This document shows positions 1 through 8,635 of a DNA stretch of 17,760 nt, in pieces. The stretch spans positions 1 to 17,760 of the forward strand of contig NZ_CAMLFY010000097.1 of assembly GCF_946479415.1 (NCBI RefSeq). The letters are read 5' to 3'. Below the pieces are notes generated by a model that did no database searches, was not told the DNA's origin, and saw only the letters and a program-made list of their open reading frames with translations. Origin of the DNA: an uncultured Shinella sp. Its GTDB lineage: Bacteria > Pseudomonadota > Alphaproteobacteria > Rhizobiales > Rhizobiaceae. Position numbers and translations under genes: made by a program. Each line of letters starts with the position of its first letter. Positions within the stretch are counted from its first letter, which is position 1.

Positions 1-297
1 CTTGAACCAGTCGACATAGTAGCGGCGCACATCCGCATCGGGATGGCCGAAATGGTTCAGGCGGCCATAGGGACCGGTCATGCCGGAGGTGACGCGCACG
101 CCGGTGCTTTGAAGCGCTTTGTCCATCTGGCGGGTCAGCCGGCGGATCGTCGCGGCGTTCCAGCTCGGATTGATGAATTCGTGCGTGAGCTGGAGGTCGC
201 GCAGCTTCAGATCGCGCGCGACGGTCTCGATGAGATCATCGGGATCGGCGAAGCGGTTGACCAGCGGATTGGTGTTGAGCGAGAGCGTCAGCGGCAT
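1..297 (-). CDS. eryC: EryC, erythrulose-phosphate 3-epimerase (partial, C-terminus cut by window edge)
   Basis: Reading leftwards from an ATG at 297, the frame stays open to the window edge and gives the first 99 residues of a protein beginning MPLTLSLNTNPLVNRF, with later segments LTHEFINPSWN and YGRLNHFGHPDADVRRYY. This looks like the N-terminus of the xylose isomerase/AP-endonuclease-2 type TIM-barrel epimerases found as EryC in Brucella and rhizobia. EryC interconverts D- and L-erythrulose 1-phosphate after EryB in erythritol catabolism. The start lies 7 bases past the eryB stop. A GAGG ribosome site overlaps that stop, so the two are probably translationally coupled. Most of the barrel, including its metal ligands, lies outside the window, so catalytic residues cannot be checked. 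The assignment rests on order eryA-eryB-eryC plus the N-terminal resemblance. The usual SorC-type regulator eryD is not visible and may lie further left. Confidence 0.8.
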   Translation of the reverse strand, partial: MPLTLSLNTNPLVNRFADPDDLIETVARDLKLRDLQLTHEFINPSWNAATIRRLTRQMDKALQSTGVRVTSGMTGPYGRLNHFGHPDADVRRYYVDWFK

Positions 298-304
298 GGG
301 AACC

Positions 305-1816
305 TCAGGCCGCAGCAAGGCGGGCAGCGTTGAACCAGTCGGCGAAGGCCGCGCGTTCGGCTTCCGTCAGGTGCAGGTAGTGTTTGGTGCGGCGGTAGAG
401 CACGTCTTCCGCGCGCTCGGCCCATTCGCTGGCCACGAGATAACGCGCTTCCGCCTCGTAGAACTGTCCACCGAAATGCCGGCCGAGGCCTTCGAGGCTG
501 GTCGCATTGCCGACGATCGTTTTTGTGCGGGTGCCGTAGAGGCGGCCGTAATGCTGCACGAGCTTGCGCGGCATCCAGGGGTAGCTGTCGCGCAGGCTGT
601 TGGCGAAGGTCTCGTAATCGGCCCCCGGCATGTCGCCGCCCGGCAGCGGCGCCTTTTCCGTCCAGTCGCCGCCCATGTTGGGGAAGATGTGCTGGAGGCG
701 GTGCATGCCACGCTCGGCGAGCTCGCGGAAGGTGGTGATCTTGCCGCCGAACACGTTGAGCAGCGGCGCGCCGCCGGTCTCGTCGAGATCGAAGACATAG
801 TCGCGGGTGACGGCGGAGGGGTTGCCCTTGCCGTCGTCGAACAGCGGGCGCACGCCGGAGAAGGAATGCAGCACGTCCTGCCGGCGCAGCTTCTCCTTGA
901 AGTAGCGGTTCACCGCCTTCAGCAGGTAATCGATCTCCGTCTCCTCGGCGGAGACATCCTCGGCACGGCCCTCATAGGCGATGTCGGTGGTGCCGATCAG
1001 CGCCTTGTCGCCCTCATAGGGGTTGATGAAGATGACGCGCTTGTCGTGGTTCTGCACGAGATAGGCATTCGCGCCCGCCCAGAACTTCGGCACGATGATA
1101 TGGCTGCCCTTAATGAGGCGCACATTGCGCGACGAGTTCGAGCCGGCGACGCGGTTGATGACATCGGAGACCCAGGGGCCGGCACAGTTGACGAGGCATT
1201 TTGCGCGGAAGGTTCTGGTTTCGCCGGTCGTTGCATTTGTCGTCGTGACCGTCCAGGCGCCGTTTTCGCGGCGGGCGGAGGTGGCGGGCGAGCGGGTCAG
1301 GACGACCGCACCCTTTTCGGCGGCGCCGATGGCGTTCAGCGTCACGAGGCGGGCGTCATCCACCCAGCAGTCGGAATATTCGAAGCCGCGCGTGTACTGG
1401 TCGAGGATCGGCGTTCCCTCGGGATCTCGCTTGAGATCGAGCGTGCGGGTGCCCGGCAGCTTCTTGCGGCCGCCGAGATGGTCGTAGAGGAAGAGGCCGA
1501 GACGCACGAGCCAGGCCGGGCGATCCTGAGGGCTGTGCGGCAGCACGAAGCGCATGGGCCAGATGATGTGCGGGGCGGCATTGAGCAGCACCTCTCGCTC
1601 GATCAGCGCCTCGCGCACCAGGCGGAACTCGTAATATTCGAGATAGCGCAACCCGCCATGCACCAGCTTGCCGGAGCGCGAGGATGTGCCCTCGGCCAAG
1701 TCGTCCTTTTCACAGAGCACGACCTTCAATCCGCGGCCCGCCGCATCGCGGGCAATGCCGGCGCCGTTGATGCCGCCGCCGATCACGAAGAGGTCAATAA
1801 GCTCGGGCTCGTTCAT
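305..1816 (-). CDS. eryB: EryB, FAD-dependent D-erythritol 1-phosphate dehydrogenase (GlpD family)
   Basis: A 503-residue protein of the glycerol-3-phosphate dehydrogenase (DAO) family. The N-terminal FAD-binding glycine motif GGGINGAG is at residues 13-20, followed by the family blocks EGTSSRSGKLVHGGLRYLE and, near the middle, NCAGPWV, KGSHI and IGTTDIAYEG. Near the C-terminus comes GGKITTFRELAERG, then a DAO-C domain containing ERAEDVLYRRTKHYL. In the erythritol pathway this enzyme oxidises D-erythritol 1-phosphate to D-erythrulose 1-phosphate, passing electrons through FAD. The start at 1816 is preceded by GGAGA seven bases away and begins just before the FAD motif; an open frame running further upstream has no family match and overlaps eryA. 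It sits 50 bases after eryA and 7 bases before eryC, so the three form one operon. General glycerol-3-phosphate dehydrogenase activity is the alternative, but adjacency to eryA and eryC makes EryB much more likely. Confidence 0.9.
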   Translation of the reverse strand: MNEPELIDLFVIGGGINGAGIARDAAGRGLKVVLCEKDDLAEGTSSRSGKLVHGGLRYLEYYEFRLVREALIEREVLLNAAPHIIWPMRFVLPHSPQDRPAWLVRLGLFLYDHLGGRKKLPGTRTLDLKRDPEGTPILDQYTRGFEYSDCWVDDARLVTLNAIGAAEKGAVVLTRSPATSARRENGAWTVTTTNATTGETRTFRAKCLVNCAGPWVSDVINRVAGSNSSRNVRLIKGSHIIVPKFWAGANAYLVQNHDKRVIFINPYEGDKALIGTTDIAYEGRAEDVSAEETEIDYLLKAVNRYFKEKLRRQDVLHSFSGVRPLFDDGKGNPSAVTRDYVFDLDETGGAPLLNVFGGKITTFRELAERGMHRLQHIFPNMGGDWTEKAPLPGGDMPGADYETFANSLRDSYPWMPRKLVQHYGRLYGTRTKTIVGNATSLEGLGRHFGGQFYEAEARYLVASEWAERAEDVLYRRTKHYLHLTEAERAAFADWFNAARLAAA

Positions 1817-1866
1817 TTGGGTCTCCTGCAGCGCCAGCCGGATAGGGCGGCGCACTTGTCGTTTCG

Positions 1867-3417
1867 TCAGCGTGCGGCCAGGATATCCCAGGCCGGTGCG
1901 ATGCCCCTGCGCACCTCGGAATAGGCGGCGAAGAGGCGGTTCATGCGTTCGGTGTCTTCGGGTTTGGGCTGCTCGGCATCGCCAAGCTCGGGCGTCACCC
2001 AGTCGGCGATGCAATCGTCCATCGTGCGGTAGGCGCCGATGGCGACGGCCGCCATCATCGAGGCGCCGGCCGCACCCGCTTCCTCGCGGGTGCTGACGCG
2101 CACCGGCGCACCGAGGGCGGCGCCCAATGTGTTGCGCAATGAGGCCGAGCGGGCGGCACCGCCGCTGACGCGCAGTTCCGAGGGCAGGGCACCCATGGCG
2201 GCGTAACAATCGCGTGTCGCCATGCCGAGGCCTTCGACGACGGCGCGCACGAGATCGGGATAGCGGTGGCGGCTGGCGAGGCCGGTGAAATTGGCACGCG
2301 CACGGGCATTGACGAAGGGGCCACGCTCACCGGCCTCGGAAATATAGGGGTGGTAGAGCACGTTGCCCGGCTTGCTGGCGGCAATCCACTGGTCGACGCG
2401 GCCGATCATGTCGTTGAGGCCGACGGTCACGCCGAATTCGCCGAGCAGATCGGCGCCGAGCTGGAGCAGCCAGTCGAGATTGATCGTCGCGCCCATATTG
2501 GTCTGCACCTGGGTAACGATGCCGGGGATGGGCAGCGCGATGACATAGCCGGTGCGCTCGGCATTCAGCACCACATCGGCGACGGATTTCGCCTGGAGAT
2601 GCACGCCTGTCGAGCCGATGGCGGAACAGGCGGCGTTGCGGCCCTCGCTGCGCACGCCGGCTCCGAGCGCCGTCATGCACATATCGACATAGCCGAGGCA
2701 GACGGGCGTGCCGGCCTTGAGACCAGCCGCAGCGGCGGCGTCGGCAGACAGCGGATGCGTGGTTTCGGTGCCTTCGAGGACTTCGGGCAGCAAGTTGCGG
2801 CGATGCGTCAGGCCGAGCGCGGCGAGCACGTCGCCATCATAGCAGCGGGTGCGGAAATTGCCGAAGGTGAAGCTCACCTCGGACGGGTCGGTGGCGCGCA
2901 CGCCCGTCAGGTTGAGGTAGAGCCAGTCCTTGCAGTGCATGGCGGCTTCCGCACCGGCGAGCAGTTCCGGGAAATGACGGTCCATATGGGCAAGCTGCGT
3001 GCCCTGCTGGCAGGTGTTGAGGCCGGTGCCGGTCGCCTCGAAACGCTGGCGGTCGGCAGCACTGGCGGCAAGGCGCTCGACGGTCGGGGCGGCACGGGCA
3101 TCGAGCCACAGCCAGGCATCCCCGACGGGGCGGTTGCCGGCGCCGACGAGCCAGGTGCCGTCGCCCTGGGCGGTGACGGCAATGGCGGCGGCGCGGCCGG
3201 CAAGGTCAGGGACCTTTTCACCGAGACCGCGCAAGGCGCGCGTGCAATCGAGCCAGGTCTGGTCGAGGGATTGCGTGACGGAACCGTCTTCGCTGGTCTT
3301 GTAGCTGTTGCGCACGGAAGCGCTGGCGATCTGGCGGCCGGAAAGCGTGAAGGCGACAGCCTTCATGACGGAGGTGCCGGCGTCGATGCCGATGATCAGG
3401 TCTGCCGTCTCAGCCAT
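1867..3417 (-). CDS. eryA: EryA, erythritol kinase (FGGY family)
   Basis: A 516-residue FGGY carbohydrate kinase, close in length to Brucella EryA. The ATP-phosphate motif IIGIDAGTSVMKAVAF lies at residues 8-23. AQGDGTWLVG and WLWLDARAAPT follow around 83-111, HCKDWLYLNLTGVRATDPSE at 161-180, and GYVDMCMTALGAG with the predicted catalytic base Asp245. The C-terminal half has VEGLGMATRDCYAAMG and SGGAARS. It phosphorylates erythritol to D-erythritol 1-phosphate in the cytoplasm, the first step before EryB. The ATG at 3417 fits the family N-terminus but has no recognisable ribosome site. The in-frame ATG at 3483 would add 22 residues, but its GGGAGG touches the start codon. That GGGAGG is well spaced for another, out-of-frame ATG at 3478, which opens a short ORF ending inside the eryA start, so eryA may be translated by coupling. 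A minus-strand promoter lies near 3640-3667. Confidence 0.92.
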   Translation of the reverse strand: MAETADLIIGIDAGTSVMKAVAFTLSGRQIASASVRNSYKTSEDGSVTQSLDQTWLDCTRALRGLGEKVPDLAGRAAAIAVTAQGDGTWLVGAGNRPVGDAWLWLDARAAPTVERLAASAADRQRFEATGTGLNTCQQGTQLAHMDRHFPELLAGAEAAMHCKDWLYLNLTGVRATDPSEVSFTFGNFRTRCYDGDVLAALGLTHRRNLLPEVLEGTETTHPLSADAAAAAGLKAGTPVCLGYVDMCMTALGAGVRSEGRNAACSAIGSTGVHLQAKSVADVVLNAERTGYVIALPIPGIVTQVQTNMGATINLDWLLQLGADLLGEFGVTVGLNDMIGRVDQWIAASKPGNVLYHPYISEAGERGPFVNARARANFTGLASRHRYPDLVRAVVEGLGMATRDCYAAMGALPSELRVSGGAARSASLRNTLGAALGAPVRVSTREEAGAAGASMMAAVAIGAYRTMDDCIADWVTPELGDAEQPKPEDTERMNRLFAAYSEVRRGIAPAWDILAAR

Positions 3418-3478
3418 GGTGCGCACCCGCGCAGCCTGCGACAGCAAGCGTCGCTTCGCCTGATCCGAAACAAAGCAT
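3410..3478 (-). CDS. Candidate 22-residue leader peptide overlapping the eryA start
   Basis: On the minus strand, ATG at 3478 is preceded by GGGAGG (3489-3484) with a 5-base spacer, the best ribosome site near eryA. The frame encodes 22 residues beginning MLCFGSGEAT and ends with TGA at 3412-3410, overlapping the first codons of eryA (ATGGCTGA). eryA itself lacks a Shine-Dalgarno match, so termination of this small ORF could supply ribosomes to eryA. No family is recognised, and the peptide may matter only through the act of translation. The alternative is that eryA starts at 3483 with an unusually close GGGAGG and this ORF is not used. Confidence 0.35.
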   Translation of the reverse strand: MLCFGSGEATLAVAGCAGAHHG

Positions 3479-3617
3479 TCCATCCTCCCGATCGTCTTTC
3501 GCTGAAGCGCATGGTGTTCCGGCCGTCTCGGCCAAGGTCATGGCGACCTTTCAAGGAATGTACCACGGGATCTCGCGAACCTCACGGGAAAACATACCAT
3601 AAAGTTATCACATGTCT

Positions 3618-3631
3618 CGTAAAATTTTTCG
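3618..3631. promoter_or_regulatory. Candidate operator dyad at the eryA transcription start
   Basis: The 14-base sequence CGTAAAATTTTTCG is a dyad with six of seven pairs matching. It lies just downstream of the -10 element of the predicted eryA promoter, about where transcription would begin, a usual place for a repressor site. In erythritol loci the repressor is typically EryD, a SorC-type protein not seen in this window; the DeoR-type protein at 8636 is another candidate. AT-rich dyads of this size can occur by chance. Confidence 0.3.
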
Positions 3632-3639
3632 CACAACGA

Positions 3640-3667
3640 ATTATTTTTCAGCTATGCTTGATGTCAA
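3640..3667 (-). promoter_or_regulatory. Predicted sigma-70-type promoter for eryABC
   Basis: Read on the minus strand, a perfect TTGACA (-35, plus coordinates 3662-3667) is followed after 16 bases by AATAAT (-10, plus 3640-3645), which matches the TATAAT consensus at five of six positions. Initiation would fall near 3630-3634, giving a leader of roughly 215 bases to the eryA ATG at 3417. It is the best minus-strand promoter match found in the divergent region. Confidence 0.5.
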
Positions 3668-3903
3668 GGATAGGCGTTGTTGCAGAGAGCGAACTGCGTC
3701 TCCACCGCTGGTGCCTTGCGCTCCGGTTGATGGATTGGCGGGTCTCTTGCTTTCGCCTGGATGCCTTAATTTCGAGATTTATCGAGCAAAAACAGTTGTG
3801 AATTATCTTCGCTGGTGCCGTCGAGGGTTTGCTTGATATCCCGGCCACTTGGGTGACTGTTTGCGTCTTGTGCCTGTGCGGCGTGGATACTTGTGGGAAA
3901 AAA

Positions 3904-3919
3904 GAAACTGAATTGTTTC
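3904..3919. promoter_or_regulatory. Candidate operator dyad upstream of the importer promoter
   Basis: GAAACTGAATTGTTTC contains perfect inverted arms GAAAC and GTTTC separated by six bases. It ends 21 bases before the TTGACA at 3941, where an activator or upstream repressor site is common. No matching copy was found at the other promoter regions in this window. The protein that might bind it is unknown. Confidence 0.3.
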
Positions 3920-3940
3920 AAGGTAGCCGAAAAACATCGA

Positions 3941-3970
3941 TTGACAGCCTATGATAAGTTAACATACATA
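3941..3970 (+). promoter_or_regulatory. Predicted promoter for the first importer operon
   Basis: A perfect TTGACA at 3941-3946 is followed by weak -10 candidates: CATACA after 16 bases (3963-3968) or TACATA after 18 bases (3965-3970), each matching the consensus at three of six positions. A good -35 with a poor -10 suits a promoter that needs an activator. Transcription from here would give a leader of about 230 bases before the DUF2291 start at 4208. Confidence 0.4.
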
Positions 3971-3992
3971 TTGGGACATATCACACACATAT
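3967..3992. repeat. Three CATAT direct repeats at about one helical turn
   Basis: CATAT occurs at 3967-3971, 3977-3981 and 3988-3992, with start-to-start distances of 10 and 11 bases, overlapping and following the candidate -10 element. Short direct repeats on one DNA face can be binding sites for some bacterial regulators. A related pair (CACATA, 11 bases apart) lies upstream of the ApnO-like gene. The region is AT-rich, so chance is not excluded. Confidence 0.3.
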
Positions 3993-4072
3993 ATCGCAAC
4001 TGCGAAAAAGTGTGCACTGCAGCGCAAGGCGGATGAGGAGATCAGGCCGGCGTCGTTCATGGGGAGGACATC

Positions 4073-4174
4073 ATGACATGTTCTGTTTGGAAGGCATCGA
4101 TATCAGGCCGCGGCGCCATAGATGTGTCTCTCAGCCGATTCCTGTCGCCGAGCCCCTCCCGGCGCCACCGCTGA
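4073..4174 (+). CDS. Candidate 33-residue leader ORF before the importer operon
   Basis: ATG at 4073 is preceded by GGGGAGG (4061-4067) with a 5-base spacer, a stronger ribosome site than that of the DUF2291 gene 33 bases downstream. The frame runs 33 codons to TGA at 4172-4174, beginning MTCSVWKASISGRG and ending in a serine-, proline- and arginine-rich tail. No family is recognised and there is no membrane segment. It may be a leader peptide, a remnant of a lost gene start, or an unused ribosome site. Confidence 0.3.
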   Translation: MTCSVWKASISGRGAIDVSLSRFLSPSPSRRHR

Positions 4175-4207
4175 CGCTTCCATCGTTCAACCGCAAGGCC
4201 AACCGAC

Positions 4208-4854
4208 ATGACTGATGCCACGCTCCCGAAATCGTCTCAGCCCGCCCGCAGCTACGGCTGGATCGGAATCGCCGCCGCCGTCGTGCTGGTCGGCGCCATG
4301 GCCTTTGACACCAAGATCGTGCAGATCGGCTCGGAAGCCGACGTTCAGGTTCAGAAATTCTCGCCGGAAGCCTTCGGCACGGAGCAGTTCCCGCTCATCA
4401 AGCAGAGCGTCGAGACGCGCGCGGCCGACGCGGCCGAACTGGCGCAGGCCATCGCTGCCGACAAGAAGGCGGCCAGCGAGAAATACGGCGTCAAGACCTC
4501 CACCGGCCCGGTCTTCCCGGTCAAGTTCACCGGTGTGATCGGCGAGCGCAAGGCGAACTACAACGTTATCGCCGTCGAAGGCCTTCCGGCCGAACTGACG
4601 GTGCGCGTCCAGACCGGCCCGGCGCTGAACGGCACGGATCTGCGCGATGCGACCGGCCAGATCGAATTCGGCCAGTTCAAGAACCAGATCGAATATCAGG
4701 ACGCCGGCTCGGCCATCAACAACGAGGTCAAGAAGGTCGTTCTCGGCGGCATCGACCCGGCCGCCCTTTCCGGCAAGACCGTGTCCGTCATCGGCGTGTT
4801 CAAGCTCGTCAATCCGAAGAGCTGGATCGTCACCCCCGTGAGGTTCGACGTCCA

Positions 4855-4858
<4 letters not shown>
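4208..4858 (+). CDS. DUF2291 protein, membrane-anchored accessory of a sugar ABC importer
   Basis: A 216-residue protein of the DUF2291 family, which occurs beside ribose/xylose-type ABC importers; its biochemical role is not known to me. Residues 16-33 (GWIGIAAAVVLVGAMAF region) form one hydrophobic segment that should anchor it with the rest in the periplasm. It contains no cysteine, so unlike many family members it cannot be a lipoprotein. The family core is clear: QKFSPEAFGTEQFPLI, GPALNGTDLRDATGQIEFG, then FKNQIEYQDAGSAINNEV. A paralogue at 16813 is a lipoprotein. The stop overlaps the start of the ATPase gene as ATGA, indicating translational coupling and supporting a function with the importer. 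The start at 4208 has a modest AAGG site about eleven bases upstream. Confidence 0.82.
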
Positions 4859-6396
<1,538 letters not shown>

Positions 6397-6409
6397 GAGC
6401 GCTGAAGCC

Positions 6410-7450
6410 ATGTCAGTCACACCTGCAATCCAGACCAAGGCAGCGGCAAGCGGCGGCAAGCGCAAGAAGAGCCTGATCGAGCTGCTGTTCGAGGGCCGCG
6501 CCTTCTTCGCGCTGATCGCCATCATCGTCGTCTTCTCGCTGATGTCGCCCAACTATTTCACGGTCAGCAATTTTCTGATCATGGCCTCGCATGTTGCCAT
6601 CTTCGGCCTGCTCGCCATCGGCATGCTGCTGGTCATCCTGAACGGCGGTATCGATCTCTCGGTCGGCTCGACCTTGGGTCTTGCCGGCGTCGTCGCGGGC
6701 TTCCTCATGCAGGGTGTGACGCTGCCGCAGCTCGGTATCATCCTCTACCCCTCGGTCTGGGTCGTCGTGGTGCTGACCTGCCTGCTCGGCGCCGTCGTCG
6801 GGGCGGTCAACGGCGTGCTCATCGCCTATCTCCGGGTGCCGGCCTTCGTCGCGACGCTCGGCGTGCTCTATGTCGCCCGAGGCATCGCGCTCCTGATGAC
6901 AAACGGCCTGACCTACAACAATCTCGGCGGCCGCCCGGAACTCGGCAATACCGGTTTCGACTGGCTCGGCTTCAACCGTCTGGCCGGCGTGCCGATCGGT
7001 GTTCTCGTGCTCTTCGTCTTCGCCATCGCCTGCCACATCCTGCTCGCCCGCACCGCCTTCGGTCGCTGGCTCTATTCGTCGGGCGGTAATGAGCGTGCGG
7101 CAGAACTGTCGGGTGTCCCGGTCAAGCGCGTCAAGATCACGGTCTATGTTCTCTCCGGCATCTGCGCCGCCGTTGCCGGCCTCGTTCTCTCCTCGCAGTT
7201 GACCTCCGCAGGCCCGACCGCCGGCACCACCTATGAACTGACGGCGATTGCCGCCGTCGTCATCGGCGGCGCGGCGCTGACGGGCGGTCGCGGCACGGTC
7301 ATCGGCACCATGCTTGGCGCCTTCGTGATCGGCTTCCTCTCGGATGGCCTCGTGATCATCGGCGTCTCGGCCTACTGGCAGACGGTTTTCACCGGCGCCG
7401 TCATCGTTACCGCTGTTCTCTTGAACAGCGTCAAATACGGCCGCCGCTGA
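6410..7450 (+). CDS. Sugar/polyol ABC importer permease (RbsC-like)
   Basis: A 346-residue inner-membrane permease of the BPD_transp_2 family. After a short basic N-terminus (GGKRKK) there are repeated hydrophobic segments. The family motif NGGIDLSVGS lies at 78-87, RVPAFVATLGVLYVARG near the middle, and AAVVIGGAALTGGRGTVIGT towards the end. It should form a homodimeric channel energised by the preceding ATPase and fed by the binding protein that follows. The ATG at 6410 is preferred; GGAG lies ten bases upstream and overlaps the ATPase stop. An earlier in-frame ATG at 6386 would overlap the ATPase gene and has no ribosome site. A perfect hairpin spans the stop codon and separates this gene from the binding-protein gene. 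Confidence 0.92.
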   Translation: MSVTPAIQTKAAASGGKRKKSLIELLFEGRAFFALIAIIVVFSLMSPNYFTVSNFLIMASHVAIFGLLAIGMLLVILNGGIDLSVGSTLGLAGVVAGFLMQGVTLPQLGIILYPSVWVVVVLTCLLGAVVGAVNGVLIAYLRVPAFVATLGVLYVARGIALLMTNGLTYNNLGGRPELGNTGFDWLGFNRLAGVPIGVLVLFVFAIACHILLARTAFGRWLYSSGGNERAAELSGVPVKRVKITVYVLSGICAAVAGLVLSSQLTSAGPTAGTTYELTAIAAVVIGGAALTGGRGTVIGTMLGAFVIGFLSDGLVIIGVSAYWQTVFTGAVIVTAVLLNSVKYGRR

Positions 7451-7461
7451 GACCAGCGGCG
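7442..7461 (+). other. Perfect hairpin spanning the permease stop codon
   Basis: CGCCGCTG at 7442-7449 and CAGCGGCG at 7454-7461 pair fully around the loop AGAC. There is no following T run, so it is not a classic terminator. Hairpins of this kind between permease and binding-protein genes are known to influence processing and stability of importer mRNAs, favouring the binding protein. That role is inferred here. Confidence 0.5.
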
Positions 7462-7569
7462 ACCGACACCAACTGACTGCTATCGGGAGAGGCGGACCAT
7501 CCAGTGGCCCGAGAGCGGAAAGTATTGCCGAAAATCGGCGTAACCGAACTCAACAAAGGGAGTGAGACC

Positions 7570-8517
7570 ATGTTCAAAAAAGGTATGCGAGTCTTCTTCG
7601 CGGCAACTGCCGTCGTGCCGCTGCTGTTCAGCTCTGCCTGGGCTGAAGGCCTGATCACCGTCATCGTCAACGATCCGTCGAACCCCTACTGGTTCACGGA
7701 AGGCGAAGTTGCCAAGAAGACCGCTGAAAGCCTCGGCTACACGGCCAATGTCGGCGCCCACAAGGGTGACACCAACACCGAAAGCAACCTCGTAGACACC
7801 GCTATCACCAACAAGTCGGTCGCCATCATCCTCGACCCGGCGAATGCCGATGGTTCGGTCGGCGCGGTGAAGAAGGCCGTTGCTGCCGGCATCCCGGTCA
7901 TTCTCGTCAATGCCGAGATCAACCAGGAAGGCCTTGCCAAGGCGCAGCTCGTTTCGAACAACGCCCAGGGCGCAGCGCTTGGTGCCCAGCAGTGGGTCGA
8001 AGCGGTCGGCGACAAGGGCAAGTATGTCGAACTGTTCGGCGCTCCCTCGGATAACAACGCCGCAACGCGTTCGAACGGCTACGAAACCGTGCTGACGCAG
8101 TACCCGGACCTTGAAAAGTCCGGTAAGGAAGTGGCTGACTGGGATCGCACCAAGGGCCACGCCAAGATGCAGTCGCTGCTTCAGGCCAATCCGGACATCA
8201 TCGGCGTGATCAGCGGCAACGACGAAATGGCCCTCGGCGCCATCGCAGCGCTCAAGGAAGCCGGCAAGCTCGAGCAGGTCAAGGTCGGCGGCTTCGACGG
8301 TTCGCCGGACGCGGTCGCTGCCATCAAGGCGGGCGAGCTACAGTACACCGTCCTCCAGCCGGTTGCCGTGTTCTCGGAAGCGGCCGTCAAGCAGGCCGAC
8401 AACGTCATCAAGAACGGCTCGACCGGTGTCGATACCGAAAAGCAGCTCTTCGATTGCCTGCTGATCACCAAGGACAATGTCGACAAGTACACCGCTCCCT
8501 TCGTTCTGAGCGAGTAA
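7570..8517 (+). CDS. Periplasmic substrate-binding protein of the first importer (RbsB-like; erythritol likely)
   Basis: A 315-residue periplasmic binding protein of the type-I sugar-binding family (Peripla_BP_4). The N-terminus MFKKGMRVFFAATAV to SSAWA is a typical signal peptide with cleavage after Ala25. The mature protein begins EGLITVIVNDPSNPYWF, and later has NAEINQEGLAKAQLVSNNAQG, QANPDIIGVISGNDEMALGA and VGGFDGSPDAV. These blocks contribute to the ligand cleft in this family. The chosen ATG has GGGAG seven bases upstream; a longer frame from 7504 would bury the signal peptide. It captures the substrate for the permease encoded just upstream. Erythritol is inferred from the divergent eryABC operon, not read from ligand residues. 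A strong hairpin immediately follows. A clear paralogue lies at 15802, sharing the QANPDI block and an ending in LSE. Confidence 0.9.
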   Translation: MFKKGMRVFFAATAVVPLLFSSAWAEGLITVIVNDPSNPYWFTEGEVAKKTAESLGYTANVGAHKGDTNTESNLVDTAITNKSVAIILDPANADGSVGAVKKAVAAGIPVILVNAEINQEGLAKAQLVSNNAQGAALGAQQWVEAVGDKGKYVELFGAPSDNNAATRSNGYETVLTQYPDLEKSGKEVADWDRTKGHAKMQSLLQANPDIIGVISGNDEMALGAIAALKEAGKLEQVKVGGFDGSPDAVAAIKAGELQYTVLQPVAVFSEAAVKQADNVIKNGSTGVDTEKQLFDCLLITKDNVDKYTAPFVLSE

Positions 8518-8525
8518 TCGATATC

Positions 8526-8552
8526 GGGAGCGCCTCTTCGGGGGGCGCTCCC
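8526..8552 (+). terminator. Strong hairpin after the binding-protein gene, terminator or mRNA stabiliser
   Basis: GGGAGCGCC (8526-8534) pairs perfectly with GGCGCTCCC (8544-8552). Further pairing inside (TC with GG) closes a small TTCGG loop. No T run follows, so factor-independent termination may be incomplete. It starts eight bases after the binding-protein stop and probably separates importer expression from the DeoR-type regulator. Confidence 0.6.
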
Positions 8553-8635
8553 ACCTTCCGGACCGGGGCCTCCCGGCCCAGCTTGGCATTTTCCTTGCCG
8601 CCCGATACGAGATACGAAAGCTCTCACCTCGAAGC

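Larger units (their letters stand above)
3484..4207. other. Divergent intergenic control region between eryA and the importer operon
   Basis: About 720 bases without a recognisable full-length gene, clearly richer in A and T than the flanking genes over 3590-4010. It separates the leftward eryABC operon from the rightward importer. It holds a minus-strand promoter (3640-3667), a plausible plus-strand promoter (3941-3970), two short dyads, phased CATAT repeats and a 33-codon ORF with a strong ribosome site. Open frames of 60-75 codons cross parts of it on both strands, but none has a good start signal or a recognisable family. Both leaders are long, more than 200 bases to the assigned starts, which leaves room for control after transcription starts. 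Confidence 0.7.

Noticed and set aside
119..1924. A 601-codon plus-strand open frame opposite eryB and eryC
   Set aside because: It is antisense to genes with clear family motifs, has no recognisable domain or ribosome site, and long antisense frames are expected in high-GC coding DNA.
2266..3801. A 511-codon plus-strand open frame opposite eryA
   Set aside because: Antisense shadow of EryA, whose kinase motifs are intact. The translation is rich in Gly, Ala, His and Asp without any family pattern.
3951..3963. TATGAT and GTTAAC near 3950-3963 as a separate promoter or palindromic operator
   Set aside because: TATGAT has no acceptable -35 at the right distance, and the six-base palindrome is too short to mean anything alone.
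3612..4215. Plus- and minus-strand frames of 60-75 codons in the divergent region
   Set aside because: They lack ribosome sites and recognisable families, and run through AT-rich promoter-like sequence; only the 33-codon frame at 4073 has a strong start signal.
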